Origin: Salinirussus salinus
Lineage (GTDB): Archaea; Halobacteriota; Halobacteria; Halobacteriales; Haloarculaceae
Length of the DNA stretch: 64,000 nt
Assembly (NCBI RefSeq): GCF_009831455.1
Contig: NZ_WOWO01000001.1
Coordinates: 124,001-188,000, forward strand
Direction: 5' to 3'
The position numbers were made by a program, and so were the translations under genes. The notes beneath the pieces were generated by a model that saw only the letters and a program-made list of their open reading frames with translations, ran no database searches and had not been told where the DNA came from. Shown piece by piece: positions 25,178 to 33,739 of this stretch (the stretch's first letter is position 1; every line of letters starts with the position of its first letter).

Positions 25178-26650
25178 ATGGTCGACATCCCCTCCCGGTA
25201 CGAGCTGGGGGCCGCGGGCCTGACGGGCGCGGCCGGCGTCGCCGGCTCCTTCGCCGTCGCGGGCTACACCCGGTCGTTCGTCGCCGCGCCCATCGACGCC
25301 GCCGTCGTCACGGCCACGCCGGGGCCGGTCGTGGCGTTCATGATCGAGAACGTGGGCGCGGAGGCCCACCTGCTGCACATCGGGCTGGCGCTCGCGATTG
25401 CGGTCGGGCTGTTCGGCGCGGCCGCACTCGGCGGGGTCCGGGTCGCCGAACGTCTCGACAGCCGGCTCGCCGGCGGCCTGCTGGCCGGGCTGGCGGCCTG
25501 GGCGCTCGCGGCACTGCTCACGCGAGCCCCCGCCCTCGCACTCGGGGCCGCCGTTCCCGTCGCTGTCGGAGCAGCGGCGGGCCCCCGGCGCACTCCGCCC
25601 GAACTCGACGCCTCCCGCCGGCGCGCGCTCGGGAGCGTCGCGGGCGCCGTCGCCTTCCTGGGGGCCGCGACCGGCGTCGGCGTTCTCCGCTCGGGTACCG
25701 ACCCGCTCGGTGCGGCCCCCGGAGCGGACGGTGCAGAGGTCCGACTGCAGGAAGCCGAGGAGCGGTCGCTGTCCGTCGAGAGCGACGAGCTCCCGGGGCT
25801 GGTCAGCGAGATCGGGAATTTCTACAACGTCGACATCGCGGAGTTCGAGCCCGAACTCCCGGCCGAGGAGTGGTCGCTGACTGTCACCGGCGAGACCGAA
25901 CGGGGGCTGACCGTCGACTTCGCGGACCTGCTGGAGCGGCCGGTCGAACACCGCTTCGTGACGCTGCGGTGTGTCGGCGAGGACCTCAACGGCCGCAAAC
26001 TCGACACCGCAGTCTGGACCGGGACGCCCATCGCGCCGCTGCTCGACGCGGTCGACCCCGAGGGGGAGTGTGGCTGTGTCGTCCTGCGGGGCGAGGACGG
26101 CTACTTCGTGGAGTACCCCATCGAGGTCCTCCGGGACGGCTTTCTGGCCTGGGGGATGAACGGGAAGGAACTCCCCGCACAGCACGGCCACCCGGTCCGG
26201 ATACTGGCCCCCGGTCACTGGGGGGAGACCAACGTCAAGTGGCTCACCGAGGTCGAGGTGCTCGACCGGGAGGTGGACGGCTACTGGGAGCAGCGGGGCT
26301 GGGAGGGGACCGGGCCGGTCAACACCGTCGCGAAGCTCTGGGAGGAGGGGGTCACCCAACTGGAGGACGGTCGGGTCGAGCTTGCCGGCCACGCCTACGC
26401 CGGGACCCGCGGGGTCGACGCCGTCGAGGTGTCGACCGACGGCGGCGACACCTGGGTCGAGGCGACCCTCTCCGACCCGCTGCCCGACGAGGACGTCTGG
26501 CGGCAGTGGCGCCACCGCTTCGTACCCGAGGGGAGCCACGACGTGGTCGTCCGGGCGGTCGACGGGACTGGAACCGTCCAGCCCGGCGAGCGCTCGGCGT
26601 CGTTCCCCTCCGGGGCCTCCGGGTGGGTCCGGCGGACGGTCGGTGTGTAG
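25178..26650 (+). CDS. Membrane-anchored molybdopterin oxidoreductase (sulfite oxidase family)
   Basis: This 490-residue protein has an N-terminal membrane region of about five helices (to residue ~180), then a Mo-cofactor domain of the sulfite oxidase family (EEWSLTVTGETERGLTVDF; THRCVGED-like LRCVGEDLNGRK with the probable Mo-ligand Cys about 265; QHGHPVRILAPGHWGETNVK), and a C-terminal dimerisation-like domain (RGVDAVEVSTDGGDTWVEAT). The substrate cannot be read from the sequence. Immediate linkage to the lipoprotein gene (stop and start adjacent) suggests a joint extracellular or membrane redox function. Confidence 0.87.
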   Translation: MVDIPSRYELGAAGLTGAAGVAGSFAVAGYTRSFVAAPIDAAVVTATPGPVVAFMIENVGAEAHLLHIGLALAIAVGLFGAAALGGVRVAERLDSRLAGGLLAGLAAWALAALLTRAPALALGAAVPVAVGAAAGPRRTPPELDASRRRALGSVAGAVAFLGAATGVGVLRSGTDPLGAAPGADGAEVRLQEAEERSLSVESDELPGLVSEIGNFYNVDIAEFEPELPAEEWSLTVTGETERGLTVDFADLLERPVEHRFVTLRCVGEDLNGRKLDTAVWTGTPIAPLLDAVDPEGECGCVVLRGEDGYFVEYPIEVLRDGFLAWGMNGKELPAQHGHPVRILAPGHWGETNVKWLTEVEVLDREVDGYWEQRGWEGTGPVNTVAKLWEEGVTQLEDGRVELAGHAYAGTRGVDAVEVSTDGGDTWVEATLSDPLPDEDVWRQWRHRFVPEGSHDVVVRAVDGTGTVQPGERSASFPSGASGWVRRTVGV

Positions 26651-26768
26651 CGTGGCGCCCGTCCGGCCGGATCGAGCCACCGGTGCCCGTCACGTTTTCC
26701 GGCCCCGGTCGGCCGTGACACGGTGTCGAAACGACTTTCAGGATACTCCCGGCATCAAGGGACAGCCA

Positions 26769-27044
26769 ATGGAGAAGGCCCTGTGGTACCTGTTCGCGGG
26801 CACGCGCGGCGGGGCAAACAGGGTCCGTATCGTCCGCGAACTCGAGGCCCGGCCCCGGAACGCAAACGAACTGGCCGACCGCCTCGACGTCGACTACAAC
26901 ACCGTCACCCACCACCTGGACATGCTCGAGGAACACGACGTCGTCGAACCCGGCGGGAGCGACTACGGCACGCTGTACTTTCTGACCGACCGGTTCGAAC
27001 GACACTGGGATACGTTCGAAGAGATTACCGAGGAGGTGAACTGA
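26769..27044 (+). CDS. Winged-helix (ArsR-like) regulator
   Basis: This 91-residue protein is a winged helix: RVRIVRELEARPRNANELAD RLDVDYNTVTHHLDMLEEHD is a typical HTH with recognition helix, and VVEPGGSDYGTLYFLTD forms the wing. It lacks obvious metal-binding cysteines. It lies 1 bp before a small membrane-protein gene and downstream of the lipoprotein/oxidoreductase pair. It could control that pair through the palindromic promoter at 24218, but this is inference. Confidence 0.82.
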   Translation: MEKALWYLFAGTRGGANRVRIVRELEARPRNANELADRLDVDYNTVTHHLDMLEEHDVVEPGGSDYGTLYFLTDRFERHWDTFEEITEEVN

Positions 27045-27045
27045 G

Positions 27046-27342
27046 ATGGCGATGGGACCGGCAGTCATGGGCGCGATGGGGCTGGCGGGAGTCAACGCCC
27101 TCATCCTGGTCGTGCTCTCGGGGGTGTGGGTGCGCAACTACCGGACGTTCCGCTCGAATCTCACCCTCGCGCTGCTGGCCTTCGGGGTGGTGCTTCTCCT
27201 CGAGAACCTCATGGCCATCTACTTCTTTTTCAGCATGGGGTCGCTGTACGCCGATAGCCCGCTGGTCGGCGAGGCGGTACTCGTCCTCCGGGCGCTACAG
27301 TTTCTCGCGCTGGTCTTTCTGAGCTACGTGACGATGCAGTGA
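27046..27342 (+). CDS. Small three-helix membrane protein linked to a winged-helix regulator
   Basis: This 98-residue protein has three hydrophobic segments (GVNALILVVLSGVWV; LTLALLAFGVVLLLENLMAI; LRALQFLALVFLSYVTM). A gene of this size and type placed 1 bp after a winged-helix gene is a common haloarchaeal pair, and the membrane protein may act as a sensor or modulator. I cannot name a function. Confidence 0.7.
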   Translation: MAMGPAVMGAMGLAGVNALILVVLSGVWVRNYRTFRSNLTLALLAFGVVLLLENLMAIYFFFSMGSLYADSPLVGEAVLVLRALQFLALVFLSYVTMQ

Positions 27343-27385
27343 CCGGTCACCTGGATACTTACCCCGGGCGAGCACAAGGTCGGGT

Positions 27386-27877
27386 ATGGACGTTACCGAG
27401 AGCGACCTCCCCGGGGTCGGCAAGCGCCACAAGGTCCCGCTGGGCGACGGGCGGGAACTCGTCATCGTCACCCACAACACGGGCACACGCGAGGTGTTCG
27501 TGAGAGAAAGCCCCGACGCCGACTCGGAGAAGCTGCTGGAACTGTCCGACCGGCTGGCCCGGACCGTCGGGACGATCCTCGAGGGGGCGTACTTCCAGCC
27601 CGTCGAGTCCGAGCACGTCGAGACGATGCTGAGCGAGGGGACGCTGCTCGAGTGGTACGCCGTCGACGAGGGGTCGCCGCTGGCCGGGCAGACCCTCGGA
27701 GACGCCGCGGTCGGCGAGCGGACCGGGGTGACCGTGGTCGCGGTCCAGCGGGACGGCGACGTCATCGCCGGGCCCGGGCCGGAGACGACCATCGAGGCCG
27801 GCGACACGCTGGTCGTGGTCGGCGACCGCGAGAGCTGCGAGGCCTTCGAGGCGACGCTTCTGGGGAGCGCCGAATGA
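27386..27877 (+). CDS. RCK_C (TrkA-C) regulatory subunit, KhtT-like
   Basis: This 163-residue soluble protein has a KhtT-like N-terminal half (VGKRHKVPLGDGRELVIVTH NTGTREVFVR) and a C-terminal RCK_C domain (LEWYAVDEGSPLAGQTLGDA ... IEAGDTLVVVGDRESCEAFE). Such subunits gate potassium/proton antiporters in response to nucleotides or pH. It precedes, by 61 bp, the antiporter gene it presumably controls. Confidence 0.85.
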   Translation: MDVTESDLPGVGKRHKVPLGDGRELVIVTHNTGTREVFVRESPDADSEKLLELSDRLARTVGTILEGAYFQPVESEHVETMLSEGTLLEWYAVDEGSPLAGQTLGDAAVGERTGVTVVAVQRDGDVIAGPGPETTIEAGDTLVVVGDRESCEAFEATLLGSAE

Positions 27878-27938
27878 GCGGCGGGCAGAAGACAACACGG
27901 GCTGTAATCGGCCCGCCGGCACGCGAGGGGGGACGGTA

Positions 27939-29150
27939 GTGGCCGACCTGCTCGAGGTCGGGGTCCTGTTCGCCGCCGTCGCGGCCGTCGGCGCGGTCGC
28001 GGCCCGGCTCGACAAGTCCGTGATCCCCTTCTACATCCTCACCGGGATCGCGCTCGGTCCCTCGGTCGCCGGCGACCTCTCCGTCGCGGGCGTCGCCGTC
28101 CCCTCGGTCACCGCCTCGGAGTTCGTCGACCTCGGCGCCGAACTCGGGATCGTCTTTCTGCTTTTCTTTCTCGGGCTGGAGTTCAACCTCGACCGGCTGC
28201 TGGCCAGCCGGAGCCGGATCGGCACCGCCGGTACGGTCGACCTCCTGGTGAACTTCGGCGTCGGGCTGGTCCTCGGGTTCGCGCTGTTCGGGGAGGCGCT
28301 GGCCGCTCTGCTGGTCGCGGGGATCGTCTACATCTCCTCGTCGGCGATCATCACCAAGTCGCTGATCGACCTGGGGTGGATCGCGAACCCCGAGGCCGAC
28401 CCGATGCTGGGGACGCTTGTCTACGAGGACCTGTTCATCGCGGTCTACCTCGCGGTGGCGGCCGCGCTCGTCGCCGGCGGGGACGGCCTCGGCGACGCGG
28501 CGCTGTCGGTCGGGGTCGCGCTGGGGTTCATCGCCGTCCTCGTCGTCGCCGTCCACGTCGGGACGCCCGCCTTCGAGCGGGCGCTCCGGACCGGCTCGAA
28601 CGAACTGCTGGTGTTGCGGGCGGTCGGCGTCACCGTCCTGGTGGCCGGCGTGGCGCTCGCGGTCGGGGTCAGCGAGGCCGTCGCCGCCTTCTTCGTCGGG
28701 ATGGGCTTTGGCTCGACCTCGCAGGTCGAACGCCTCGAGGGGTTACTCGAACCGGTCCGGGACGTGTTCGCCGCCGTCTTCTTCGTCTGGATCGGGCTGG
28801 AGACCGACCCGGCGCTGCTGCCCGGTGTCGCCGGGCTCGTCCTGGTCGCCGTCCTCGTCACCACGCCGACCAAGCTCGTCTCGGGATACCTGGGCGGGCG
28901 GACCTACGGACTCAGCCCCCGGCGGTCCGCCAGGGTCGGTCTGGGGATGGTCTCCCGGGGGGAATTCTCCCTCATCATCGCGACGGCGGCCCTGGCGGGT
29001 GCCGGTGCGGGGCTGTCGACCGAGGTGGCTGAGACCCTCTACGCCTTCACCGTCGGCTACGTGCTCGTGATGAGCGTGGTCGGGACGCTGCTGATGCAGT
29101 ACTCCGGCCCCTTCGAGGCGTTCGCGACGGCGCGGTTCGGTCCCGGATGA
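27939..29150 (+). CDS. CPA2-family cation/proton antiporter (KhtU/KefB-like)
   Basis: This 403-residue protein has about 12 membrane helices of the Na+/H+ exchanger (CPA2) type, including ILTGIALGPSVAGDL in the first part and LGIVFLLFFLGLEFNLDRL. It lacks the cytoplasmic TrkA-N domain of full KefB; the separate upstream RCK_C protein supplies regulation instead, as in the KhtT-KhtU system. The GTG start is in the usual position directly after an upstream stop. It would export potassium (or sodium) in exchange for protons. Confidence 0.88.
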   Translation: MADLLEVGVLFAAVAAVGAVAARLDKSVIPFYILTGIALGPSVAGDLSVAGVAVPSVTASEFVDLGAELGIVFLLFFLGLEFNLDRLLASRSRIGTAGTVDLLVNFGVGLVLGFALFGEALAALLVAGIVYISSSAIITKSLIDLGWIANPEADPMLGTLVYEDLFIAVYLAVAAALVAGGDGLGDAALSVGVALGFIAVLVVAVHVGTPAFERALRTGSNELLVLRAVGVTVLVAGVALAVGVSEAVAAFFVGMGFGSTSQVERLEGLLEPVRDVFAAVFFVWIGLETDPALLPGVAGLVLVAVLVTTPTKLVSGYLGGRTYGLSPRRSARVGLGMVSRGEFSLIIATAALAGAGAGLSTEVAETLYAFTVGYVLVMSVVGTLLMQYSGPFEAFATARFGPG

Positions 29151-29273
29151 CCGGCCGCGGAGACGACGGGCGGCACGTGGCGGGACGGCGGGCGAGAACG
29201 ACCGTCGCAGGACGGGGACGCAAACCCTGCGACCGGCGCAAGCGTCATACGGTCACGTCCCCCCACTAGAGGC

Positions 29274-30080
29274 ATGGACGTGCAGGTACGCGGACCGGGG
29301 CCGGCCGACCCGTTTCTCGGGGCACGGGACCTCTTTGCCACCGAGTGTGACCTCGCCCGGCCGGTCACCGTGCGGATCGTCGACGACCCCGACGAACGGA
29401 CCCGGGCCAGCCACACCGACGACGCCCACCGGCTGACTATCTCCCGGCAGGCCGCCACCTCGGCGATGGCCCGCGAACTCGCACTCCACGAGTTCGCCCA
29501 CATGCACCACTACGAGGCCGACCACCCCTCCCACACTCAGTCCACCGAGGAGGCCATCTTCCTCGCGCTCGCAGGGAGGAGCGTCGAGCAGCGCAAGCTC
29601 ACCCACTGCTACCAGATCGCCAACCACATGAAGGACATCTACGCCGACGACCTCTGGCTGGAGGTCGCCCCCGCCGACAAGCTCGTCGCCTTCCTCGAGT
29701 CCTCGCTTGCGGCCGCGGTCGCCGACCGGCCCGCCGAGCCAGGCACCGGGACCCGGGAGCACGTGGCGGCGAAGCCGCCCCGGGACGGGGAGTCGGCGCA
29801 GCCGGTCTCCCGACTGACTCCTGCTGCCGACCCCGAGATCACTGCCGTCAACGCCGCCTTCGCGCTCGCGCTCGTGGAGCGCCACGGGCTGGTCGACGAG
29901 GACCACCGGCTGTACGACCTCGCGCACGCGGCCGCGGCCGACGCCCCCGAGGTCGACCTGGCGGAGTTCAAAGGGCACTTCCGCTCGCTGTCGCCGGAGC
30001 CCGACGAGAGCGAGTACCGGAAGGCCCTCGTCGACGTCACGCGCGCGTACGCGGGCGGTTCCGGGCCGGCGGCCGACTAA
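29274..30080 (+). CDS. DUF5781-like protein with a zincin-type HEFAH motif
   Basis: This 268-residue protein contains LALHEFAHMHHYEADHPSH, an HExxH-type zinc site (His72, Glu73, His76) in a helix, followed by a possible third ligand region (QSTEEAIFLALAG). It matches, from memory, the haloarchaeal DUF5781 family. The protein is cytoplasmic with no signal peptide. A metallopeptidase-like activity is suggested by the motif but has not been shown for this family to my knowledge. Confidence 0.75.
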   Translation: MDVQVRGPGPADPFLGARDLFATECDLARPVTVRIVDDPDERTRASHTDDAHRLTISRQAATSAMARELALHEFAHMHHYEADHPSHTQSTEEAIFLALAGRSVEQRKLTHCYQIANHMKDIYADDLWLEVAPADKLVAFLESSLAAAVADRPAEPGTGTREHVAAKPPRDGESAQPVSRLTPAADPEITAVNAAFALALVERHGLVDEDHRLYDLAHAAAADAPEVDLAEFKGHFRSLSPEPDESEYRKALVDVTRAYAGGSGPAAD

Positions 30081-30104
30081 CCGGCGGCGCCAGGTTCGCG
30101 GCCA

Positions 30105-30809
30105 TTAGAGAAGCGGCGTCGCGGCCAGCAGTACAGCCAGTGCGAGCACCGGGTAGTCCGGCCGCGAGAACCGGAGTGCCGGCAGTGTCGGGTCGTAGGC
30201 GAAACACCGGGCCCGGAGTGCGAGTGCCAGCCGGTCCGACCGGGCCAGCGCCCGCAGGACCGACAGGGTCGCCAGCCGGCTCGCGCGGTCCCGCAACGAC
30301 CGCCCGTCACCCCCGCGTGCGCGAACGGCGTCCCGGACGCGGCGCACGTCCGCGCGGACGACGGGCACGAACCGGACGGTCAGCCCCACACCGACGCCCA
30401 ACAGCTGCCCGGGACGGCCCGGGACGGTCCGCTGGACCGCGGCCCGGGTGTCCCGGACGGGCGTCGAGCGGATGAACGCGGCACTGACGAGCAACACCGG
30501 CACCACGCGCGCGACCGCCCGCAGTGACTCGAGAGCGGGGCCGACCCGGAACCACGGCGGCCCCGGCACGACCCCGCCGAGGACCGGCCCGAGTGCCAGG
30601 ACGACGAGCACGACGCGGTAGGCCCACAGCGCGCGAAGCGGGGAGAGTCGCGCCACGGCCAGACAGCCCGCCGCGAGCGCGGTCATCGCGGCGAGCCACG
30701 CCGGCGTCGGCCCCGCGAAGACGGCGACGGCAAACCCCGCCTGGAAGGCGAGCTTCGAACGGGGGTCGAGCCGGTGGGCGAGACCGTCGCCGGGCCGGTA
30801 GTTCAGCAT
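30105..30809 (-). CDS. bioN: ECF transporter transmembrane protein EcfT (BioN)
   Basis: This 234-residue membrane protein is the T component of an energy-coupling factor vitamin transporter. It begins with YRPGDGLAHRLDPRSKLAFQ, which matches the DPRxK signature of the family, and carries a C-terminal cytoplasmic coupling helix region (ALRARGGDGRSLRDRASRLA; LARSDRLALALRARCF). It overlaps the ATPase gene by 7 bp and completes the biotin module bioY-bioM-bioN. Confidence 0.9.
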   Translation of the reverse strand: MLNYRPGDGLAHRLDPRSKLAFQAGFAVAVFAGPTPAWLAAMTALAAGCLAVARLSPLRALWAYRVVLVVLALGPVLGGVVPGPPWFRVGPALESLRAVARVVPVLLVSAAFIRSTPVRDTRAAVQRTVPGRPGQLLGVGVGLTVRFVPVVRADVRRVRDAVRARGGDGRSLRDRASRLATLSVLRALARSDRLALALRARCFAYDPTLPALRFSRPDYPVLALAVLLAATPLL

Positions 30810-31507
30810 CCCGGGACGCGCACACCCAGGTCGGGTAACCGGTCGCGGGCTGTCTCGGGGTCGGCGTCGACGACGAGTCGACCGTCCCGCAGGCCGAGCA
30901 CCCGGTCGGCCCGCGACAGGACGTCCCTGAGGTCGTGGGTGACGACCACGACACCGGTCCCGTCGGCGTGCAGGGCATCGAGGTGGGCGAGGACCGACTG
31001 CCGCGCCGGCCAGTCCAACCCCGCGAAGGGCTCATCGAGCACGAGGTGGTCGGGCTCCATCGCGAGCGCGCCGGCGACCGCGACCCGGGCCTGTTCGCCC
31101 CCCGAGAGCGCGTCGACCCGCTCGTCGCCGCGGCCGGCCATGTCGACGGCCGCCAGCGCCGCCTCGACCCGGCGGTCGACGGCCTCCCGGGCCAGCCCGA
31201 GGTTCTCGGGGCCGAAGGCCACGTCGGCGCCGACCGTCCCGGCGACGAACTGGTCGCGTGGCCGCTGGAACACCATCCCGACGGCCGTCCGCGCGGCGAC
31301 CGGGTGGTCGGCGGCCGACCGCCCGTCGACCAGCGCCTCCCCCTCGTCGGGCACGAGCAAGGCGTTGAAGTGTCTGACCAGCGTCGTCTTCCCGCTGCCG
31401 TTCGGGCCGGCGACGACGACCCACTCGCCGTCCGGGATAGTGACGGAGACGCCATCGACCGCGGGCTCGCCGTCGTACCGGTGGACCAGGTTCCGGACCT
31501 CGATCAT
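30803..31507 (-). CDS. bioM: ECF transporter ATPase EcfA (BioM)
   Basis: This 234-residue ABC ATPase has Walker A GPNGSGKTTLVRH, the Q-loop region VFQRPRDQFV, the ABC signature LSGGEQARVAVAGAL and Walker B HLVLDEPFAGLD. The start MIEVRNLVHRYDG at 31507 is the natural one; an upstream in-frame extension is Arg/Gly-rich and overlaps bioY. It overlaps bioY by 4 bp and bioN by 7 bp. Confidence 0.94.
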   Translation of the reverse strand: MIEVRNLVHRYDGEPAVDGVSVTIPDGEWVVVAGPNGSGKTTLVRHFNALLVPDEGEALVDGRSAADHPVAARTAVGMVFQRPRDQFVAGTVGADVAFGPENLGLAREAVDRRVEAALAAVDMAGRGDERVDALSGGEQARVAVAGALAMEPDHLVLDEPFAGLDWPARQSVLAHLDALHADGTGVVVVTHDLRDVLSRADRVLGLRDGRLVVDADPETARDRLPDLGVRVPGC

Positions 31508-32091
31508 GTGGCCCGACGGAGCGCCTCGTTCCCGCTCGCGACGGCGCCGACGGTCAGCGCCGCCTTCAGCACGTCCGGCGGGAGAAACGGCGCCATGGCC
31601 GTCGCTGCTGCCTCCAGGGGGATACCCTGCGCCCACGCGAACCAGGGGACGCCGACGGCGTAGATGGCGGCGACCCCGACGCCGAGTGCGACGGCGAGCG
31701 TGACGACCGACACCCTCCGGAGGTCCCGGGGTTCGACCCGGCGGTGGACGACGGCGCCGACCAGGACCGCCGCGAGAAGGAATCCGACCAGGAATCCACC
31801 CGTCGGACCCAGAACGTACCCGAGTCCCGCGTTGCCGTTGGAGAACACCGGTGCCCCGGCGAGTCCGACAGCGAGGTACAGCGCCAACCCGAACCCGCCC
31901 CAGACCGGCCCGAGCAGGAGGCCGGCGAAAAAGACCCCGAACGGCTGGAGCGAGAACGGAACGGCGATCCCCGGGACCGGTATCGACACGTACGCCAGCA
32001 CCGCCGTCAGCGACGCGAGCAGGACGGCCGACGCGACGTAGCGGACGGTCCGGTCGCCGACCAGCTCGACGGACTCGTATCGTTCTGCCAT
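31504..32091 (-). CDS. bioY: Biotin transporter substrate-binding protein BioY
   Basis: This 195-residue membrane protein is the S component that binds biotin (family features: VPFSLQPFGVFFAGLLLGP and GLAGAPVFSNGNAGLGYVLG PTGGFLVGF). It is the first gene of a three-gene operon with bioM and bioN. A possible TATA box (TTTTAT, minus strand about 32114-32119) lies about 25 bp upstream, so the transcript may be leaderless, and a BirA-like operator overlaps it. Confidence 0.93.
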   Translation of the reverse strand: MAERYESVELVGDRTVRYVASAVLLASLTAVLAYVSIPVPGIAVPFSLQPFGVFFAGLLLGPVWGGFGLALYLAVGLAGAPVFSNGNAGLGYVLGPTGGFLVGFLLAAVLVGAVVHRRVEPRDLRRVSVVTLAVALGVGVAAIYAVGVPWFAWAQGIPLEAAATAMAPFLPPDVLKAALTVGAVASGNEALRRAT

Positions 32092-32104
32092 ACCCGGCGG
32101 TGCG

Positions 32105-32136
32105 ACGTCAACGATAAAAGAATCATTGGTTTACGA
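32105..32136 (-). promoter_or_regulatory. Candidate biotin-repressor (BirA-type) operator before bioY
   Basis: GGTTTACGA (32128-32136, plus strand) and ACGTCAACG (32105-32113) form an imperfect inverted repeat with a 14-bp spacer. This is the layout of BirA operators (TTGTAAACC-N14-16-GGTTTACAA). One half is good and the other matches at 6 of 9 positions. The spacer contains the presumed TATA box, so binding would block transcription. No birA gene lies in the window. Confidence 0.4.
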
Positions 32137-32234
32137 GCCGGGCGGACACCCCGGACCGACGGCCGGCTCCGGGCACAGGTGAACGACGGAGCGAACGCGC
32201 AAAACGAACAGGGTGAGGCGAAGAGCCGGTCGCG

Positions 32235-32837
32235 TTACCGTGCTGCGGCGGCGACGCGCTCTTTCTCTTCTTTCTGGTTGACCGCGTAGGTGGAGACGTC
32301 GTTGTTGGCGGCGCCGATGAGCTGCTGGGCGACGGCGTCGGCGGCGTCGGTCTCGGTCTTGAAGGAGTCGCTGTGGACTCCTTCGGCGATGAACTTCAGC
32401 GCCTGGTCGACCCGGCGCTGGGGGGAGATGTCGACGGCCTTGGGAACCGAGATCCCGCCGTACTTCAGGCGGACGGTCTCCTCGCGGGGGGCGCTGTTCT
32501 CGATGGCCTCGACGAGCACCTGGACGGGGTTCTCGCCGGTCCGGTCGTGGATGGCCTCGAAGGCGTCCCGGACCAGGGAGGTCGTCAGCTGCTTCTTGCC
32601 GGTGTTCTCGTCGGTCTGCATCAGGCGGTTGATCAGCCGCTCGACGATGCTGATCTCCGACTTCTTGAACTGCTTGTCGGCGTGGCGCCCCATCGTGTGG
32701 GCGATGGGCGTGACGGTGATGTACCGCTCGGTGGAGGGGTCGGTGTACTCGATGTCGTCGACGCTCCAGCGCTGAAAGAGGAGGGCGTCGCTGTCCTCGC
32801 TGCCTGGAGCCTCGGGTTCGGGCTGGTCGGTGCTCAT
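32235..32837 (-). CDS. rpsG: Ribosomal protein uS7
   Basis: This 200-residue small-subunit protein includes [20 protein letters not shown] and the archaeal N-terminal extension ([20 protein letters not shown]). Its start overlaps the rpsL stop by 4 bp. In most archaea fusA follows directly; here the biotin transporter operon comes next on the same strand, after a gap of 143 bp. Confidence 0.97.
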   Translation of the reverse strand: MSTDQPEPEAPGSEDSDALLFQRWSVDDIEYTDPSTERYITVTPIAHTMGRHADKQFKKSEISIVERLINRLMQTDENTGKKQLTTSLVRDAFEAIHDRTGENPVQVLVEAIENSAPREETVRLKYGGISVPKAVDISPQRRVDQALKFIAEGVHSDSFKTETDAADAVAQQLIGAANNDVSTYAVNQKEEKERVAAAAR

Positions 32838-33262
32838 CTGACTGGCTTCTCCGCGTTGCCCCGCACCAGTTCGATCATCGACACGCCGTTGACCTTCTCA
32901 ACCTTGTAGTTGACCCCGGAGAGGTCGCCCATCGCACGGCCCTTCGCGCCGCCGATGCCCGCGATGGTCACTTCGTCGTGCTCGTCGATGAAGGAGATGG
33001 CGCCGTCGCCGGGACAGAAGGCGGTGACCTGCTTGCCGTTTTTGATGAGCTGGACCCGGACGCACTTCCGGATCGCGGAGTTGGGCTGTTTCGCTTCGAT
33101 GCCGACCTTCTCGAGGACGATACCCCGGCCCTGCGGGGCGCCCTCCAGGGGGTCCGATTTCTCGCCGAGCCCCCGCTCGCGGCGCGCGTACTCCGAGTCG
33201 GACCACCGTCGCTTCTGGCGGTCCTTCTTGAGTTTCCGCGCGGCGTACTTGCCGTTTGCCAT
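32834..33262 (-). CDS. rpsL: Ribosomal protein uS12
   Basis: This 142-residue archaeal/eukaryal-type uS12 carries [20 protein letters not shown] and the downstream [18 protein letters not shown] block. It lies in the conserved rpsL-rpsG order. A TATA-like CGCTTAAGTGG lies at 33297-33287 on the minus strand, and a GGGGAGGT stretch ahead of the ATG looks like a ribosome binding site. About 90 bp upstream begins an unusual hairpin-rich element. Confidence 0.97.
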   Translation of the reverse strand: MANGKYAARKLKKDRQKRRWSDSEYARRERGLGEKSDPLEGAPQGRGIVLEKVGIEAKQPNSAIRKCVRVQLIKNGKQVTAFCPGDGAISFIDEHDEVTIAGIGGAKGRAMGDLSGVNYKVEKVNGVSMIELVRGNAEKPVR

Positions 33263-33286
33263 AGTGCACTCCGCTACCTCCCCGAG

Positions 33287-33297
33287 CCACTTAAGCG
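33287..33297 (-). promoter_or_regulatory. Core promoter of rpsL-rpsG
   Basis: On the minus strand the box reads CGCTTAAGTGG. The rpoH promoter has nearly the same box (GCGTTAAGTGG, 43949-43939), and arlA1 has GGTCTAAGTGGG, which supports this as the local TATA consensus. It lies about 25-35 bp before the start codon plus a short leader. Confidence 0.55.
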
Positions 33298-33348
33298 TCG
33301 TCTTTCGCCACGGGGTGTCTCGTGAAGGGATTCAGGGCGGGAGAGACC

Positions 33349-33739
33349 TGAGAGCAGCAAGAAAGCCCCCGCTCGCTCGGCTATTGCGACTCGCTGTCTC
33401 CGGAAATCGGAGATTTCCGGGATGAGCGCGGGACTCCGTCCCGCGAACCGTGCGAGCGGGCGCGTTGCGCCCGCGAGCAGATGACGAGAGACGGCTTCGC
33501 CGTCTCTCGAACCACGCTCCTCACTCCGTTGCGGTGTCTGCTCACGGCAGCTTCGCTGCCGTTCGCACGGGCCGAGGCGCCTGCGGCGCCTCGCGGCTTG
33601 CGTCGTCTCAGGCGCCGAGCGCGAGGTCGGCGCCGCCGACCTCGTCATGCCGTGGCGGCGAAGCCGCCACGCGAGCGGCCCCTTTCAGTCCCGCCCGGCC
33701 TGGACAGCCGAATTGGGCGGGGCTTTCTTGCTGCTCTCA
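33349..33739. repeat. 391-bp hairpin array bounded by perfect 21-bp inverted repeats
   Basis: The left end (33349-33369, starting TGAGAGCAGCAAGAAAG) is the exact reverse complement of the right end (33719-33739). Between them lie at least eight separate perfect stem-loops in a row, most with 3-nt loops, for example CCGGAAATC/GATTTCCGG (33400-33420), CGCGGGAC/GTCCCGCG, GCGGGCGC/GCGCCCGC, GAGAGACGGC/GCCGTCTCTC, ACGGCAGC/GCTGCCGT, GAGGCGCC/GGCGCCTC, CGAGGTCGGC/GCCGACCTCG and GTGGCGGC/GCCGCCAC. No transposase or credible reading frame is inside. It occupies most of the 561-bp gap between the rpsL promoter and the HTH gene at 33824. Confidence 0.85.

Noticed and set aside
32235-33262. Idea that the hairpin array belongs to an rpsL attenuator
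   Set aside because: The array lies upstream of the rpsL core promoter box (33287-33297), so it would not be part of the rpsL transcript unless another start is used.
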